NCBI RefSeq assembly: GCF_011612585.1 | Contig: NZ_CP050133.1 | Coordinates: forward strand, 62,001-126,000 | DNA length: 64,000 nt | Origin: Streptococcus cristatus ATCC 51100 | GTDB lineage: Bacteria; Bacillota; Bacilli; Lactobacillales; Streptococcaceae | Direction of reading: 5' to 3' | Shown here: positions 8,319 to 16,538 of the stretch, piece after piece | Layout: every line of letters starts with the position of its first letter | Position numbering within the stretch: position 1 is the stretch's first letter | Made by a program: the position numbers and the translations under genes | The notes under the pieces: model-generated | Seen by the model: only the letters and a program-made list of their open reading frames with translations | Database searches by the model: none | What the model was told of the DNA's origin: nothing

Positions 8319-8936
8319 ATGGGAGAAAAAAGACCTGATTTTCGAGATATAAAATCATTTGAAGAATTTAATAGATACTACTGGTATCGAGAAGAACTTT
8401 CACAAATTTGTAAGTCCCTTGGATTAGAGTATAGATGTACGAAGCAAGAATTAAACTATATTATCGAACAGTATTTTAAGGGAAATAAAGTAGAAAAATT
8501 TTTGAGTAAAGGAAACAAAAGTCAAGTCGAAGTGATAACCTTGGAGACTCCGTTACTTAACTGTGGTTTTTCTTTTAACCAAAAATTTCGAGATTATTTT
8601 TCAGCTGTAACAGGGATTAGTCCGTTTAAATTTAGTGCTGATATGGCAACGGCTTGGCGAAAAGTAAAAAGGGATAAAGATATAAAATTCACTATTCAAG
8701 ATATGATTAAAATATATTATGGTGAGTCAGATTATGCCAAGTATGATAGTTCGGCTTGCCAATGGAATCAGTTTCTAAAAGACTTTTGTTTAGATGAATT
8801 GAGCGATTGTTATTCTAATAAGTTAAAAGTTGCAGCTATTCTCTGGAAAGAAGTTAGAAACTCGACACATGAAAAAGTTTACTCACGGGAACTTTTAAAA
8901 AAGTATGAATCTAAACTAGAGGAATACCGTAAGTAA
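8319..8936 (+). CDS. SAP-domain protein with DUF6434-like region
   Basis: A 205-residue protein. ATG 8319 follows AAGG at good spacing; an in-frame GTG at 8313 is an alternative. Residues ~10-60 (FEEFNRYYWYREELSQICKS through TKQELNYIIEQYFKG) match a SAP-type nucleic-acid binding helix-extension-helix. A C-terminal region with FKFSADMATAWRKVKRD and IKIYYGESDYAKYDSSACQW is typical of streptococcal SAP/DUF6434 proteins. The role is unknown. The gene is AT-rich and sits beside an integration site, suggesting accessory origin. Confidence 0.65.
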   Translation: MGEKRPDFRDIKSFEEFNRYYWYREELSQICKSLGLEYRCTKQELNYIIEQYFKGNKVEKFLSKGNKSQVEVITLETPLLNCGFSFNQKFRDYFSAVTGISPFKFSADMATAWRKVKRDKDIKFTIQDMIKIYYGESDYAKYDSSACQWNQFLKDFCLDELSDCYSNKLKVAAILWKEVRNSTHEKVYSRELLKKYESKLEEYRK

Positions 8937-9212
8937 ATAGATTCCAGCTTATCGAGCTGAATAAAATCGAATGCATTAATTCTTATGCTATTTTACTATA
9001 GCGAAATAGATGTTGGAGCGAGCATAGAAAAAGAGGAGCCTCATAATGAAGTTCCTCTTACTTTTGATTGTCCGAATCGATATTCTCATTTCAAATAAAG
9101 GTAGTGAAAAAAGTAGTGATTCGCTTGATTTATATTGCGATGTACTGAATTTGACAAAAAGAAAAAACGCTTGAAATCAGCGTCTTTCTTCTGTATTGAT
9201 TCGTATTGAATG

Positions 9213-9231
9213 CTTACTTCACTTCTGTAAA
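9213..9231 (-). repeat. attL-like core (copy of the rpmG 3' end)
   Basis: Direct repeat of 17445-17463 with two mismatches in 19 bp. Both mismatches are silent with respect to the encoded FTEVK-stop. Confidence 0.75.
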
Positions 9232-9258
9232 GGTTAAGTATTTTCTATTTTAGCTATT

Positions 9259-9284
9259 AAAAACGTTGGTATGTCAACGTTTTT
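9259..9284 (-). terminator. Terminator downstream of the integrase
   Basis: AAAAACGTTG (9259-9268) pairs with CAACGTTTTT (9275-9284), a perfect hairpin with U-rich flanks in either direction. Confidence 0.75.
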
Positions 9285-9303
9285 GTAACTCTACTTATTA
9301 AAA

Positions 9304-9323
9304 GGTAGAGTGAATGGTAGAGT
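9304..9323 (+). repeat. Left pair of GGTAGAGT boxes
   Basis: GGTAGAGT at 9304-9311 and 9316-9323, with a 12-bp period. The same pair recurs at the other end (17332 and 17344). They are likely integrase arm-binding repeats (inference). Confidence 0.5.
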
Positions 9324-9325
9324 AG

Positions 9326-10590
9326 TTATTGCGTTAGCTCAGCAATCTTATCAAGATAAATACCTACAGCTTCTAACTTTCTTTGCGGTGCTAATTCAGC
9401 GTAAGTATCCATTGTGGTTGAAATTGATTTATGCCCCATTCTGACCTGGAGTTCTTTCCAATTTGTGCCAGCATTAAGCAACATTGAAGCATGGGTATGT
9501 CGGAATAAATGGAAACCATAATCGGGTAATCCTAGACTAGCTAATCTTTTCTTGAGAGTTGTTCGCTCGTTTCTATCACACATATAGTTTCCGTAAATTG
9601 TTGGGAAAACCAACTTTGTTTCAGGTCTATTGTGTAATTTAAGATACTTGTTCATTTCTTTGTGAAAATCTTGAAGTTCTTCAAGTATAGATAAAGGAAC
9701 TGGAATAGAGCGATTGCCTGCGTCAGTTTTTGGTGTTGCCTTACAGATAACTTCCCCTTTTGTTCCTGCCTTTTTATTAGCGGTTTTCCAAAGTAATGTT
9801 TTGTTGACACTAATAGAGGATTCTTCAAAGTTCAAATCATCATTTGTCAATGCCAATAACTCATTTATACGCAAGGCTGAAGCCAAGAGAGTATTACAAA
9901 TCAACTTAAACCTTCGATTGGCTCTACTGTTATCTAAATTTTTAAGATAATTAAGCCACATAGCAAGGCTATCATCATGTAGTACCATGATACGTTGCTT
10001 ATTTGATTTTGGCTTAGGTGGAATCTTAACGGTGCTGACGGGATTAGCGGTTAGACCATAGTTTGTAATACCATAGTCAAAAATATCTTTCAACTTATGG
10101 ATGACCGCTCCGAAGTCTTTTGGCTCCCCTTATTTGCACGTTTCACACCAGATTCAACAGATTTCTTTGATTTTTTGGCTAGGTCATTTAGCCATAACTG
10201 AATATCAGCAGATTCTATTTTATCTGGTTTATAATCTCCAAATTTTGGGATAATATAATTATCTAGGTAACCTCTCACTCTATTTAATGTGTTATGCGAG
10301 CTAACCCAAGTTTGATAAGATTGAAACCATGCTTCAGCTAAATCTTCAAGTGTAGCAATAGTTATAACTTCTTTTCGAGTAAATCCATTTCTTTCAAAAT
10401 CTAGCCGTGCTTGGATAACTTCTCTATCAAGCTGTTTTAGTGTTTTTGCTGTAATGGTTGTAGTAACCTGTTTGCCAGTCTTAGCATCCTTACCGAGAAA
10501 TGCCCCCTTCAAAGTGTATGAGACGGACTTATCTTTTTTGATTTTTTTAATGACTTTTTTGCCATTATGGACAATTGTTTCAGTTTCCAT
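9326..10590 (-). pseudogene. int: Tyrosine recombinase integrase, frameshifted
   Basis: Two overlapping minus-strand frames make one integrase of about 420 residues. The N-terminal frame (10590-10090) has the AP2-like arm-binding segment and the SAM-like core-binding domain. The C-terminal frame (~10128-9326) has the catalytic domain with arginine in ALRINELLAL, HLFRHTHAS, and GHKSISTTMDTY carrying the nucleophile tyrosine. The break is near 10125-10130: after GVKRAN, reading AATAAGGGGAGCC as AATAAAGGGGAGCC would restore the continuation GEPKDFGAVIHKLKDIF. One missing A in a homopolymer is the simplest cause. Unless this is a sequencing error, the element cannot excise by itself. Confidence 0.8.
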
Positions 10591-10678
10591 ATTTGCCTTT
10601 CTTCAGGATATTGAAGCAGGCTAAAATAGTTACCACTCTTTCTTTTAGATAATACTATTTTAGCACAAAACTTCAACA

Positions 10679-10930
10679 TTAGGAGTTCAAGAAGTCAATA
10701 ACATCGTCTAATAAATAGAAGACGGTTCGAGTCCCCTCTATAGGAGGTTCTAATCTTTTTAATCCTTTTTGTTCCCAAGTTTTTAGTGTGTTTGGAGAGA
10801 TATTTAGTTGTCTCAGCAATTCTCGTTGCTGAATTATCTTTAGTGGTCTGCTCTGCTCTTTGATTTGAATGAGCTTGATAAGTGTTTGCAATAACTGTTC
10901 AATTTGTTCTAACTTTTCGTTATTCATCAT
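10679..10930 (-). CDS. Small MerR/excisionase-like HTH protein
   Basis: An 83-residue protein with a helical N-terminal part (residues 1-30, QIEQLLQTLIKLIQIKEQ) and a winged-helix segment: QQRELLRQLNISPNTLKTWE, then QKGLKRLEPP, then a C-terminal YLLDDVIDFLNS. This architecture fits excisionase or replication-accessory proteins of integrative elements. Its start overlaps the end of the Rep gene, and the integrase lies downstream, so the three probably form one transcript. The excisionase role is inferred from position and fold. Confidence 0.65.
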   Translation of the reverse strand: MMNNEKLEQIEQLLQTLIKLIQIKEQSRPLKIIQQRELLRQLNISPNTLKTWEQKGLKRLEPPIEGTRTVFYLLDDVIDFLNS

Positions 10931-11522
10931 TGTCTTTCTCCTCTGTATTGGCAGTCTGTAACCGATTTGGATTATGCCGTCGTGAATCTAAATACTTAGC
11001 AAAGAAATAGGTACGTTCAATAATGAGATCTAGTAGATTGATATTGTTTGCTCGTGCATACCAGACCAGTTCTTCAAATTCTGTAAAGTCGTTCTCTTCG
11101 ATGATATCGACTACTTCATTGATAAAATCAGAGGTTCTCATCTCTATTAAAAATTTATCTAAATCAAAGCCACAGCCAAATTCAATATCTTCAATATTAT
11201 AGGGGGTCTTCTCTGGATTCTCAGCATGGGTAAAGTAGTCAAATAACCCAGTAGGAGACATGACGGCTTCCACATGTGCTGGACCGTTTAACTTGTCGCT
11301 GATAATATTGGACACTTGGGAATAGCTTTTCAGTGAATCAAAGAAGAAAGCACCGTGCTTATGTGCCTTTTTGAACTCTCCGGTTTGTCTGTTCACATCT
11401 TTATCGTGCCAAGGGCTAAGGATAAATGGGATATGAAGTTCTTCCAAGACGTTCAAGTAGTCTTCTGGAGCGTTCTCTTTGTAAAAGAGAAATGTCCATT
11501 TGCTAGTACGTTGTTCTGCCAT
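10920..11522 (-). CDS. Rep_2-family (pMV158 RepB-like) replication initiator / IME relaxase
   Basis: A 200-residue protein. ATG 11522 follows GAGG nine bases upstream; ATG 11537 lacks a ribosome site. It resembles the origin-binding nuclease of rolling-circle plasmids: the metal-binding HUH-like motif is in KKAHKHGAFFFDSL (~60), and the catalytic tyrosine candidate is in LFDYFTHAENPEKTPY (~100). The C-terminal half is acidic and helical, like the RepB oligomerisation domain. About 105 bp upstream lies a hairpin carrying the pMV158 nick sequence, its expected target. In streptococcal IMEs such Rep-like proteins serve as non-canonical relaxases alongside TcpA-like coupling proteins. Confidence 0.8.
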   Translation of the reverse strand: MAEQRTSKWTFLFYKENAPEDYLNVLEELHIPFILSPWHDKDVNRQTGEFKKAHKHGAFFFDSLKSYSQVSNIISDKLNGPAHVEAVMSPTGLFDYFTHAENPEKTPYNIEDIEFGCGFDLDKFLIEMRTSDFINEVVDIIEENDFTEFEELVWYARANNINLLDLIIERTYFFAKYLDSRRHNPNRLQTANTEEKDNDE

Positions 11523-11626
11523 AGGCAAATGCCTCATTTCTATTGGTTATATTACTAAGGAGAAATGACAGGCTAAATGCAAAGTTTTTTGGGAGATTTT
11601 TTCAAAATTTTGTGATTATTGATTAT

Positions 11627-11662
11627 TGACCTATTGGGGGTCGTAGTAACCCCAATAGGTCA
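11627..11662 (-). promoter_or_regulatory. Nick-site hairpin (dso/oriT) of the pMV158 type
   Basis: A perfect 13-bp inverted repeat (11627-11639 with 11650-11662) encloses a 10-nt loop. On the minus strand the loop and its flank read TACTACGACCCCC, which matches the pMV158-family nick sequence TACTACG/AC. The predicted cut lies between 11642 and 11641 on the minus strand. The Rep-like gene is immediately downstream. Confidence 0.8.
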
Positions 11663-11684
11663 TGGTGGAGCAGAGTATAAAGAA

Positions 11685-11722
11685 GGGGCTGTTTGGCTCT
11701 TGCTTCGCAAGCCACAGCCCCT
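11685..11722 (-). terminator. Long hairpin after the coupling operon
   Basis: GGGGCTGT (11685-11692) pairs with ACAGCCCC (11714-11721). An inner stem TTGGCTCTTGC/GCAAGCCA adds to it. It directly follows the stop of the 11727 gene. A U-tract is weak, so it could be a terminator or a second structural part of the transfer/replication origin. Confidence 0.6.
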
Positions 11723-11726
11723 AGGA

Positions 11727-12335
11727 TTAACGCTTTTGACCCGTGAACCATAATTGGTTACGAACTCGAACAGGAGAAGAGAAATAATAATCGCCGTGTT
11801 GGCTAACAATTTCTTCTTTCAGTTGTGCTTCCATTTCTTTTAGGATTTTTTGTCCCTGTTGGTCTCTAGGAACTTTTAGAAAAATAGTGATGGTATCTTT
11901 TCGTATATCTACGATACATTTACGGACAGAACGGTTAAATCCATTATGGATTGGATTGATAGTGGTAATAGTTTGATGTTCAAGAAGGTTACTTATATTC
12001 TGTACTCGTTCACGCTGGAAAAGGAAGTGTCTTAATAAAAAGGTGCGATAGATAGATAAACAGTAGTTCCAAAGACTATCTGTTTTCAATCGTTGTATAA
12101 TCTCTAATCCAGCTAAAAATAAGGCAAGAAGTAAAGAAATAAGAGTGAATCCGTGACAAACGGAACTAATGGTATCAGTAATGTTTTTAACCGTATCTAG
12201 ATTGACAAGTGTGACGGTAGATAGTTGAACTGAAACAAAATTGAACAGCCAACCAAACACTGAACAGATTGGAGCAATAAGCAGTAAGTATAATATGAGA
12301 TTAAAGCTTCTCATGAAATAGGTTTTAGTGGTCAT
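11727..12335 (-). CDS. IME membrane protein of unknown function
   Basis: A 202-residue protein with two membrane helices, residues ~9-35 (FNLILYLLLIAPICSVFGWL) and ~58-80 (FTLISLLLALFLAGLEII), and a soluble C-terminal half rich in basic and beta-prone sequence (KCIVDIRKDTITIFLKVPRD). Its start overlaps the stop of the FtsK-like gene by four bases, so the two are translationally coupled. Proteins in this position in mobilizable elements are conserved but uncharacterised; a link to the coupling ATPase at the membrane is plausible. Confidence 0.65.
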   Translation of the reverse strand: MTTKTYFMRSFNLILYLLLIAPICSVFGWLFNFVSVQLSTVTLVNLDTVKNITDTISSVCHGFTLISLLLALFLAGLEIIQRLKTDSLWNYCLSIYRTFLLRHFLFQRERVQNISNLLEHQTITTINPIHNGFNRSVRKCIVDIRKDTITIFLKVPRDQQGQKILKEMEAQLKEEIVSQHGDYYFSSPVRVRNQLWFTGQKR

Positions 12336-13432
12336 AGGATACCTCGTTTTGTGTAATAGGTTGGACAGAGTAGGGGTAGAACTTGGTAGGGGTGTTCATT
12401 GTCGATAACTTGAATGATACCTGTTCCGTGTCCTGTCGGAATGACAATCCCCTCTGGGTCTAGGTCTGGAAATAAGAATTGAGTGGTTTTCTGATTGATA
12501 TTTCCAATTTGCAATAATACGTTTAGCTGTTCCCTCACTGAAATGGGGATAGTGTTATGGTCAAAACGCTGGCTTACTAAAAAGAGATGGATTTTGGTAG
12601 CACGTCCCAACAAGGCAATTTGTGAGAGTAAAGAGAAAAAGGCTTCTTTGATGTTCTTATTGACTCCCTCTGATAGGGCTAGGACTTCATCAATGACAAT
12701 GGTTAGATGAGTAAATTGATGGTTGGGGTTATCATATAAGATAGCTTGTCGTTTCTGAATGAGGGTTGCACATTGGCTTAATTGTTCATTGACTTGTGAA
12801 ACGAAATCAGATTTTGAACGGTTTTCGACAGGGTGGATAACTGCAATGTGATTTTCCCTTGCCCATCGGCTTGGTGTATCGAATTTTGGGTCAATTATAA
12901 TTAAGTCAGACATATGTTTCAGAACACTCAAAAAGTACGTTAAAGCATAGCTTTTCCCAGAGCCTGAATTTCCAGCAATAGCCCAGTGATTTATCTTTTC
13001 AAGGTTTAGTTCAAAGTGCTTCATAATGGGAATTTTTCCTTGTGGTAGGCTAGCTGAAAATTTATCCAAATCAGGAATAGTTAAACGTTCTGAAATTCCC
13101 TTTTTCCAAGGGAAAAACAATCCACGTTGAATGTGTAAGTCATCTGTTTCGAGTGGAACAAAATAGGTTGCATTTTGTTTCAAGAGAGTAAATTGAGGGT
13201 AGAGAGAAGCGTTAGCAATCAGAAAAATTTTCTTGTACAAGTCATCATCAAGAATATAAGCACAAGGCAGGCGAGGGACAAAGACAAAGCCGTCTTCTTG
13301 AATAATGACGTTAAAAGAATTAGTATAGCTGGTTTCCCCCTGCATTAAAGCCCCCAGAGCCATGTTTAGGCTCTGGAGCAGGTAAGATTGCAGGAAAGAT
13401 TGGTTCAGCGCATCACGAGATTGTGAGGTCAT
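12332..13432 (-). CDS. FtsK/SpoIIIE-type DNA translocase, TcpA-like coupling protein
   Basis: A 366-residue ATPase. Walker A is AIAGNSGSGKSYALTYFL (~155), followed by LIIIDPKFDTPSRW, and Walker B is LTIVIDEVLAL (~250). An arginine-rich segment LGRATKIHLFLVSQRFD follows, typical of FtsK/TcpA translocases. It lacks a membrane anchor of its own; the coupled downstream protein may supply it. In mobilizable elements with Rep-like relaxases this family delivers the nicked DNA to a helper conjugation channel. It overlaps the upstream gene by one base. Confidence 0.8.
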   Translation of the reverse strand: MTSQSRDALNQSFLQSYLLQSLNMALGALMQGETSYTNSFNVIIQEDGFVFVPRLPCAYILDDDLYKKIFLIANASLYPQFTLLKQNATYFVPLETDDLHIQRGLFFPWKKGISERLTIPDLDKFSASLPQGKIPIMKHFELNLEKINHWAIAGNSGSGKSYALTYFLSVLKHMSDLIIIDPKFDTPSRWARENHIAVIHPVENRSKSDFVSQVNEQLSQCATLIQKRQAILYDNPNHQFTHLTIVIDEVLALSEGVNKNIKEAFFSLLSQIALLGRATKIHLFLVSQRFDHNTIPISVREQLNVLLQIGNINQKTTQFLFPDLDPEGIVIPTGHGTGIIQVIDNEHPYQVLPLLCPTYYTKRGIL

Positions 13433-13752
13433 TACCGCACCTCCTTGATACCATTTGCTTTGAAGTAAACGTTATATTTTACTTCGCAAGCTTGTAGGGT
13501 GTCAAATTGAATCATGGATTGGAACGATGGAAGCTCAATCCTATCTTCGAATTTTACTTGGAAAGGGTCTTGCCCTTCCTGTACAAACCATGCTTTATAG
13601 GCTACGATTTCTCCTGTTGGTTTTCCTTCTTCAAACCGTTGTTGTGGTTCAAGTTCGGTACTAAGTGAGTAAATCGGTTGTTTTTGACTGATAATTTTAT
13701 CAGCCAATGTAGTTGTATAACCACCTTTTGTGGTTTTCATTTTAAACGCCAT
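13432..13752 (-). CDS. Small conserved IME protein of unknown function
   Basis: A 106-residue soluble protein, start ATG 13752 with GGAGG nine bases upstream. It is mostly beta-prone (KTTKGGYTTTLADKIISQKQ, then EIVAYKAWFVQEGQDPFQVK) with no membrane helix or obvious motif. It is first in a tightly packed minus-strand operon with the coupling ATPase and the membrane protein. Short proteins at this place are typical of the first genes of Gram-positive mobilization modules. Confidence 0.65.
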   Translation of the reverse strand: MAFKMKTTKGGYTTTLADKIISQKQPIYSLSTELEPQQRFEEGKPTGEIVAYKAWFVQEGQDPFQVKFEDRIELPSFQSMIQFDTLQACEVKYNVYFKANGIKEVR

Positions 13753-13917
13753 AGGGCTGTTCCTCCTTTATTATTGAGAAATAATGCGAATGCGAGTTGC
13801 TCGGTTTTGGTCGTGAGCTGGACGTAGTTGTTTTGGTTGTGTACCACCTCCTTATTACTAAGGAGAATGAGACAGCTAAACGCAAAGTTATTTGTTGAAT
13901 TTTTAATTTTTTTACAA

Positions 13918-13947
13918 AAAAATCCAGTGATAAGAGACACTGGATTT
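13918..13947 (-). terminator. Terminator after the sigma-like gene
   Basis: On the minus strand AAATCCAGTG pairs with CACTGGATTT across 8 nt, followed by a T run. It lies just past the stop at 13954, separating that gene from the mobilization operon. Confidence 0.8.
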
Positions 13948-13953
13948 GAGGGA

Positions 13954-14403
13954 TTAGCAATAAGTTTTTAATAAAGGGGCTAATTTTTTTAGCGCTTTAC
14001 AATAATGGGATTTAACTGTTACATCACTCATTTTTTTATAATGTTCAGTGACATAGCGAGCCGTTTCTTTATAGCTTGAACCTTGTTCTGCTATCATTTC
14101 AACAATTTTACGGTCAATTTCTGATAAGGATGCTTTAGCTTCACGAATAGCTTGTCTTAACTCTTCTAGGATTAAAGCTTCTTCGGGATTCAAATCAGAA
14201 CTTGCAACTACTTCATAGCGTTCACGTCGTTTACCCTCATTACGAGAGACGCTCTCTTCAAGGCTTCTTTTATGGTGGTATCGGTCACGACGTTCAGCAT
14301 TGCTTTGTTCTTGCTGGAGAAGCCGACTTACTTCGTCCCAATTTTTAGCTTCAACAGCTTTTGCGATTTTCGCATCTCTGCGTTCTTTGACTTTATTGCT
14401 CAT
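13954..14403 (-). CDS. Sigma-70 region 4-like regulator of the IME
   Basis: A 149-residue protein. ATG 14403 follows AGGAG nine bases upstream. The N-terminal half is highly charged (KVKERRDAKIAKAVEAKNWD). The C-terminal half (residues ~80-145) resembles sigma region 4 or LuxR-type HTH: LSEIDRKIVEMIAEQGSSYK, then ETARYVTEHYKKMSDVTVKS and HYCKALKKL. Such proteins occur in Tn916/ICESt3-type elements as regulators of transfer genes. It is transcribed alone and terminated before the mobilization operon. Its exact target is unknown. Confidence 0.6.
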   Translation of the reverse strand: MSNKVKERRDAKIAKAVEAKNWDEVSRLLQQEQSNAERRDRYHHKRSLEESVSRNEGKRRERYEVVASSDLNPEEALILEELRQAIREAKASLSEIDRKIVEMIAEQGSSYKETARYVTEHYKKMSDVTVKSHYCKALKKLAPLLKTYC

Positions 14404-14722
14404 AATGATGAGCTCCTTTCCGTCCTTGGACAGAAGGAAACAAAATGAGCAAATATTGAACGCCGAGTATGTCAAAAGGCACACCAAAGAAACAGCGAAA
14501 CAATTCTATGCAAGACATGACCTTTATCGTCATATCATCATATTTGTTTCAATCTGTCCTTTGATGGCCATCAATTTGGACTATTAAAATTTTTATCAAG
14601 AGTTTTTCTTGATGTACTCAGTATAAAGCATAATGTTCTTTTATTTTTTACTTCATTTTTTACTTTAATAGGCTAATTTGTAAAATGAAGCGCAAAAAAA
14701 GACTAGGCGATTTACCTAGTCT
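14404..14722. other. Intergenic region between sigma-like and XRE genes
   Basis: No gene is supported here. It holds the ribosome site of the sigma-like gene, a small ATCAAGA/TTCTTGAT hairpin (~14594-14612) and the terminator of the XRE gene at its right end. A plus-strand open frame that overlaps the sigma-like gene lacks a ribosome site and looks like a shadow. Confidence 0.5.
14695..14722 (-). terminator. Terminator of the large XRE gene
   Basis: AGACTAGG (14700-14707) pairs with CCTAGTCT (14715-14722), followed on the minus strand by seven T residues. It abuts the stop codon at 14723. Confidence 0.85.
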
Positions 14723-16138
14723 CTAAAGAGCAAATTTTCGTATTTCCTCTTCGCTTAATAGTTTAATAAATGCTTGTTGAACTCTATCTAAAGCCGAAGC
14801 CATTGCGAGTAATTCCTCGTTTAATTGTTCTTGGAAATAGTATGTTACTTGTGTATTATTCGTCAATAATCCCTCAATATAGCGAGTGACATTTGTATTA
14901 TCTAAATTGATATCATAGAGTTCAACTAAATCAACAAGGTCGATGTCGTTTATTCCCTGAGAGGCAATTTTTTCAATATGTTTCTTATCCTCTAGTGAAA
15001 ATCTTGTTGGCTCTAATTGAATAGTGTGCCTTTCTTGAATTGGTCTTGTTGCATAAGGGTTGGAAACCCAACTGATAATTTCATCAAAAGTTCTTTCCTC
15101 AGTCCTTTCTATATCATTGGATTGATAAATATTAATGCCTAGATTTGCCAACTCTTCTTTAGAATATTTTTGATATAACTCTGTGATATCCTTACCTTGA
15201 CTGAGTAATTTCATATATTCCTCAGATATCTGTTTGAATTTCACTTCATCTATTTGTTGACCACCAGTCATACTAAACGAAGAGGTTGTTCTTCCTTTTT
15301 GAGAAATAACTAACGGGACGGATGTAAGGTAAGATTTTGGAATATTCTCTTTATACATTCTTTCTAATATATCATTTACCATAAATCCGATATTAAACAA
15401 GGGATTTTCTCTAAGTTTTTTTATGAGGTTGGGGATTATCTCTGTTGAGACATTCTCAGACCACCATTTATTGATGAGAGGATCAATGTTTTCTTGCCTA
15501 AATGTTGAGGGTATGCCATTTCCGTCTAATTCAAATAGGATACCACAGACATTAACTTCAAATGATTTAATTAAATTATCCCCTAACATCAACCAAAGAA
15601 TATCAAACATTTCTTCAAAATCAATGACAGTCAATTCATTGATGGTACGGGTTCTAAAACTTCTAGCGAGGTTATAACTTTTTTCACCAACAGTAATATC
15701 AATGTCATCTTTCTTGTGAAAAGTATCCATTTCAGTTTCATCAGAAACCAAAAAATTTTTTCTTTGAATATTGAAATTTGCAAATGTCTTGGCAATACTT
15801 AGACAACTTGATTGGATTGAAATTAAATCATCACTCATGAAAGAATATAGTTTTTCATCTACAGCCTCTAAATCTCTATATAAAATAGAACTGAAAAAAT
15901 AATGAAACAGATTCTCAATAAACTCATCTAACTCTCCAAAAACGATATACGTATAGCTCGAAGCGGTTAGAGCATTTAAATAAACTAACATCGAACTCGT
16001 AATTGGTCGCTTACCACTTTCAACTTGACTAACTTGACCTGCATTGCCTAGTTCGCTTTGTGTAATATTGTATTTTTTTCTTAAATTTTTGATACGAGTA
16101 GGTATTTCCTGTGAATAATTTTCTTCAAAAAATTTCAT
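14723..16138 (-). CDS. Large XRE-family regulator
   Basis: A 471-residue protein. ATG 16138 follows GGGGGA; longer reading is unnecessary. An N-terminal XRE HTH (residues ~14-70: RIKNLRKKYNITQSELGNAG, VSQVESGKRPITSSMLVYLN) precedes about 400 residues of helical sequence without recognisable enzymatic motifs. Nothing resembles the ImmA-type HExxH metalloprotease found beside some element regulators. It may read an unknown signal and control the element. It lies between the mobilization genes and cadX. Confidence 0.75.
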   Translation of the reverse strand: MKFFEENYSQEIPTRIKNLRKKYNITQSELGNAGQVSQVESGKRPITSSMLVYLNALTASSYTYIVFGELDEFIENLFHYFFSSILYRDLEAVDEKLYSFMSDDLISIQSSCLSIAKTFANFNIQRKNFLVSDETEMDTFHKKDDIDITVGEKSYNLARSFRTRTINELTVIDFEEMFDILWLMLGDNLIKSFEVNVCGILFELDGNGIPSTFRQENIDPLINKWWSENVSTEIIPNLIKKLRENPLFNIGFMVNDILERMYKENIPKSYLTSVPLVISQKGRTTSSFSMTGGQQIDEVKFKQISEEYMKLLSQGKDITELYQKYSKEELANLGINIYQSNDIERTEERTFDEIISWVSNPYATRPIQERHTIQLEPTRFSLEDKKHIEKIASQGINDIDLVDLVELYDINLDNTNVTRYIEGLLTNNTQVTYYFQEQLNEELLAMASALDRVQQAFIKLLSEEEIRKFAL

Positions 16139-16188
16139 ATATAATCCCCCTATAATCATGGAAAAGTATAAAGTAGTAAAAATAGTTG

Positions 16189-16527
16189 TTATCCTAGTTG
16201 ATTAAAAAAATCTCTGATTTCCTCATCTTTTATAAAATAATATATAATTTTCCCCTCTCTTCTAGTGTCCAAGATATTTTGATTGGCTAGTTTACGAAGA
16301 TGGTGGGAGGCAGATGCCATACTGAGATTTAGTAAACAGGCTATATCACAGACACAGAGTTCTTCAACAGTAAGGAGATAAAAGATGATATTTATCTGTT
16401 TATTATCGGTAAACTTTGATAAAATACGAAGTGATTTTTGGACTTTTTCCTTTTCAAGGTAGTTCGTTGCGGTTGTAACATTTTGTTGATTTATAATATT
16501 CACTTGGCAGATACTATCTTTTTTCAT
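16189..16527 (-). CDS. cadX: CadX/CadC-like ArsR-SmtB family metal-responsive repressor
   Basis: A 112-residue winged-helix repressor. Cadmium-binding cysteines appear in DSICQ (residue ~6) and ELCVCDIACLL (~57), the latter being the ELCVCD signature of CadC/CadX. The recognition helix is MASASHHLRKL. It lies 12 bp downstream of cadD in the same transcript, the classic cadDX order. It probably represses cadD through the palindrome at 17163-17184 and releases it when Cd2+ binds. Confidence 0.9.
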   Translation of the reverse strand: MKKDSICQVNIINQQNVTTATNYLEKEKVQKSLRILSKFTDNKQINIIFYLLTVEELCVCDIACLLNLSMASASHHLRKLANQNILDTRREGKIIYYFIKDEEIRDFFNQLG

Positions 16528-16538
16528 AATTTTTTCTC

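Larger units (their letters stand above)
8937..9325. other. Non-coding attachment region left of the IME
   Basis: No gene seen. It contains a short AAGAGG...CCTCTT hairpin near 9030-9060; a stretch (9098-9231) resembling the right end of the IME (17330-17463); a minus-strand hairpin at ~9167-9184 that may once have terminated rpmG transcription; the left att core (9213-9231); a terminator for the integrase; and two GGTAGAGT boxes. Confidence 0.6.

Noticed and set aside
13737..13960. Two short minus-strand frames between the sigma-like gene and the mobilization operon
   Set aside because: They cover a terminator and the ribosome site of the next gene, and the peptides have no plausible domain.
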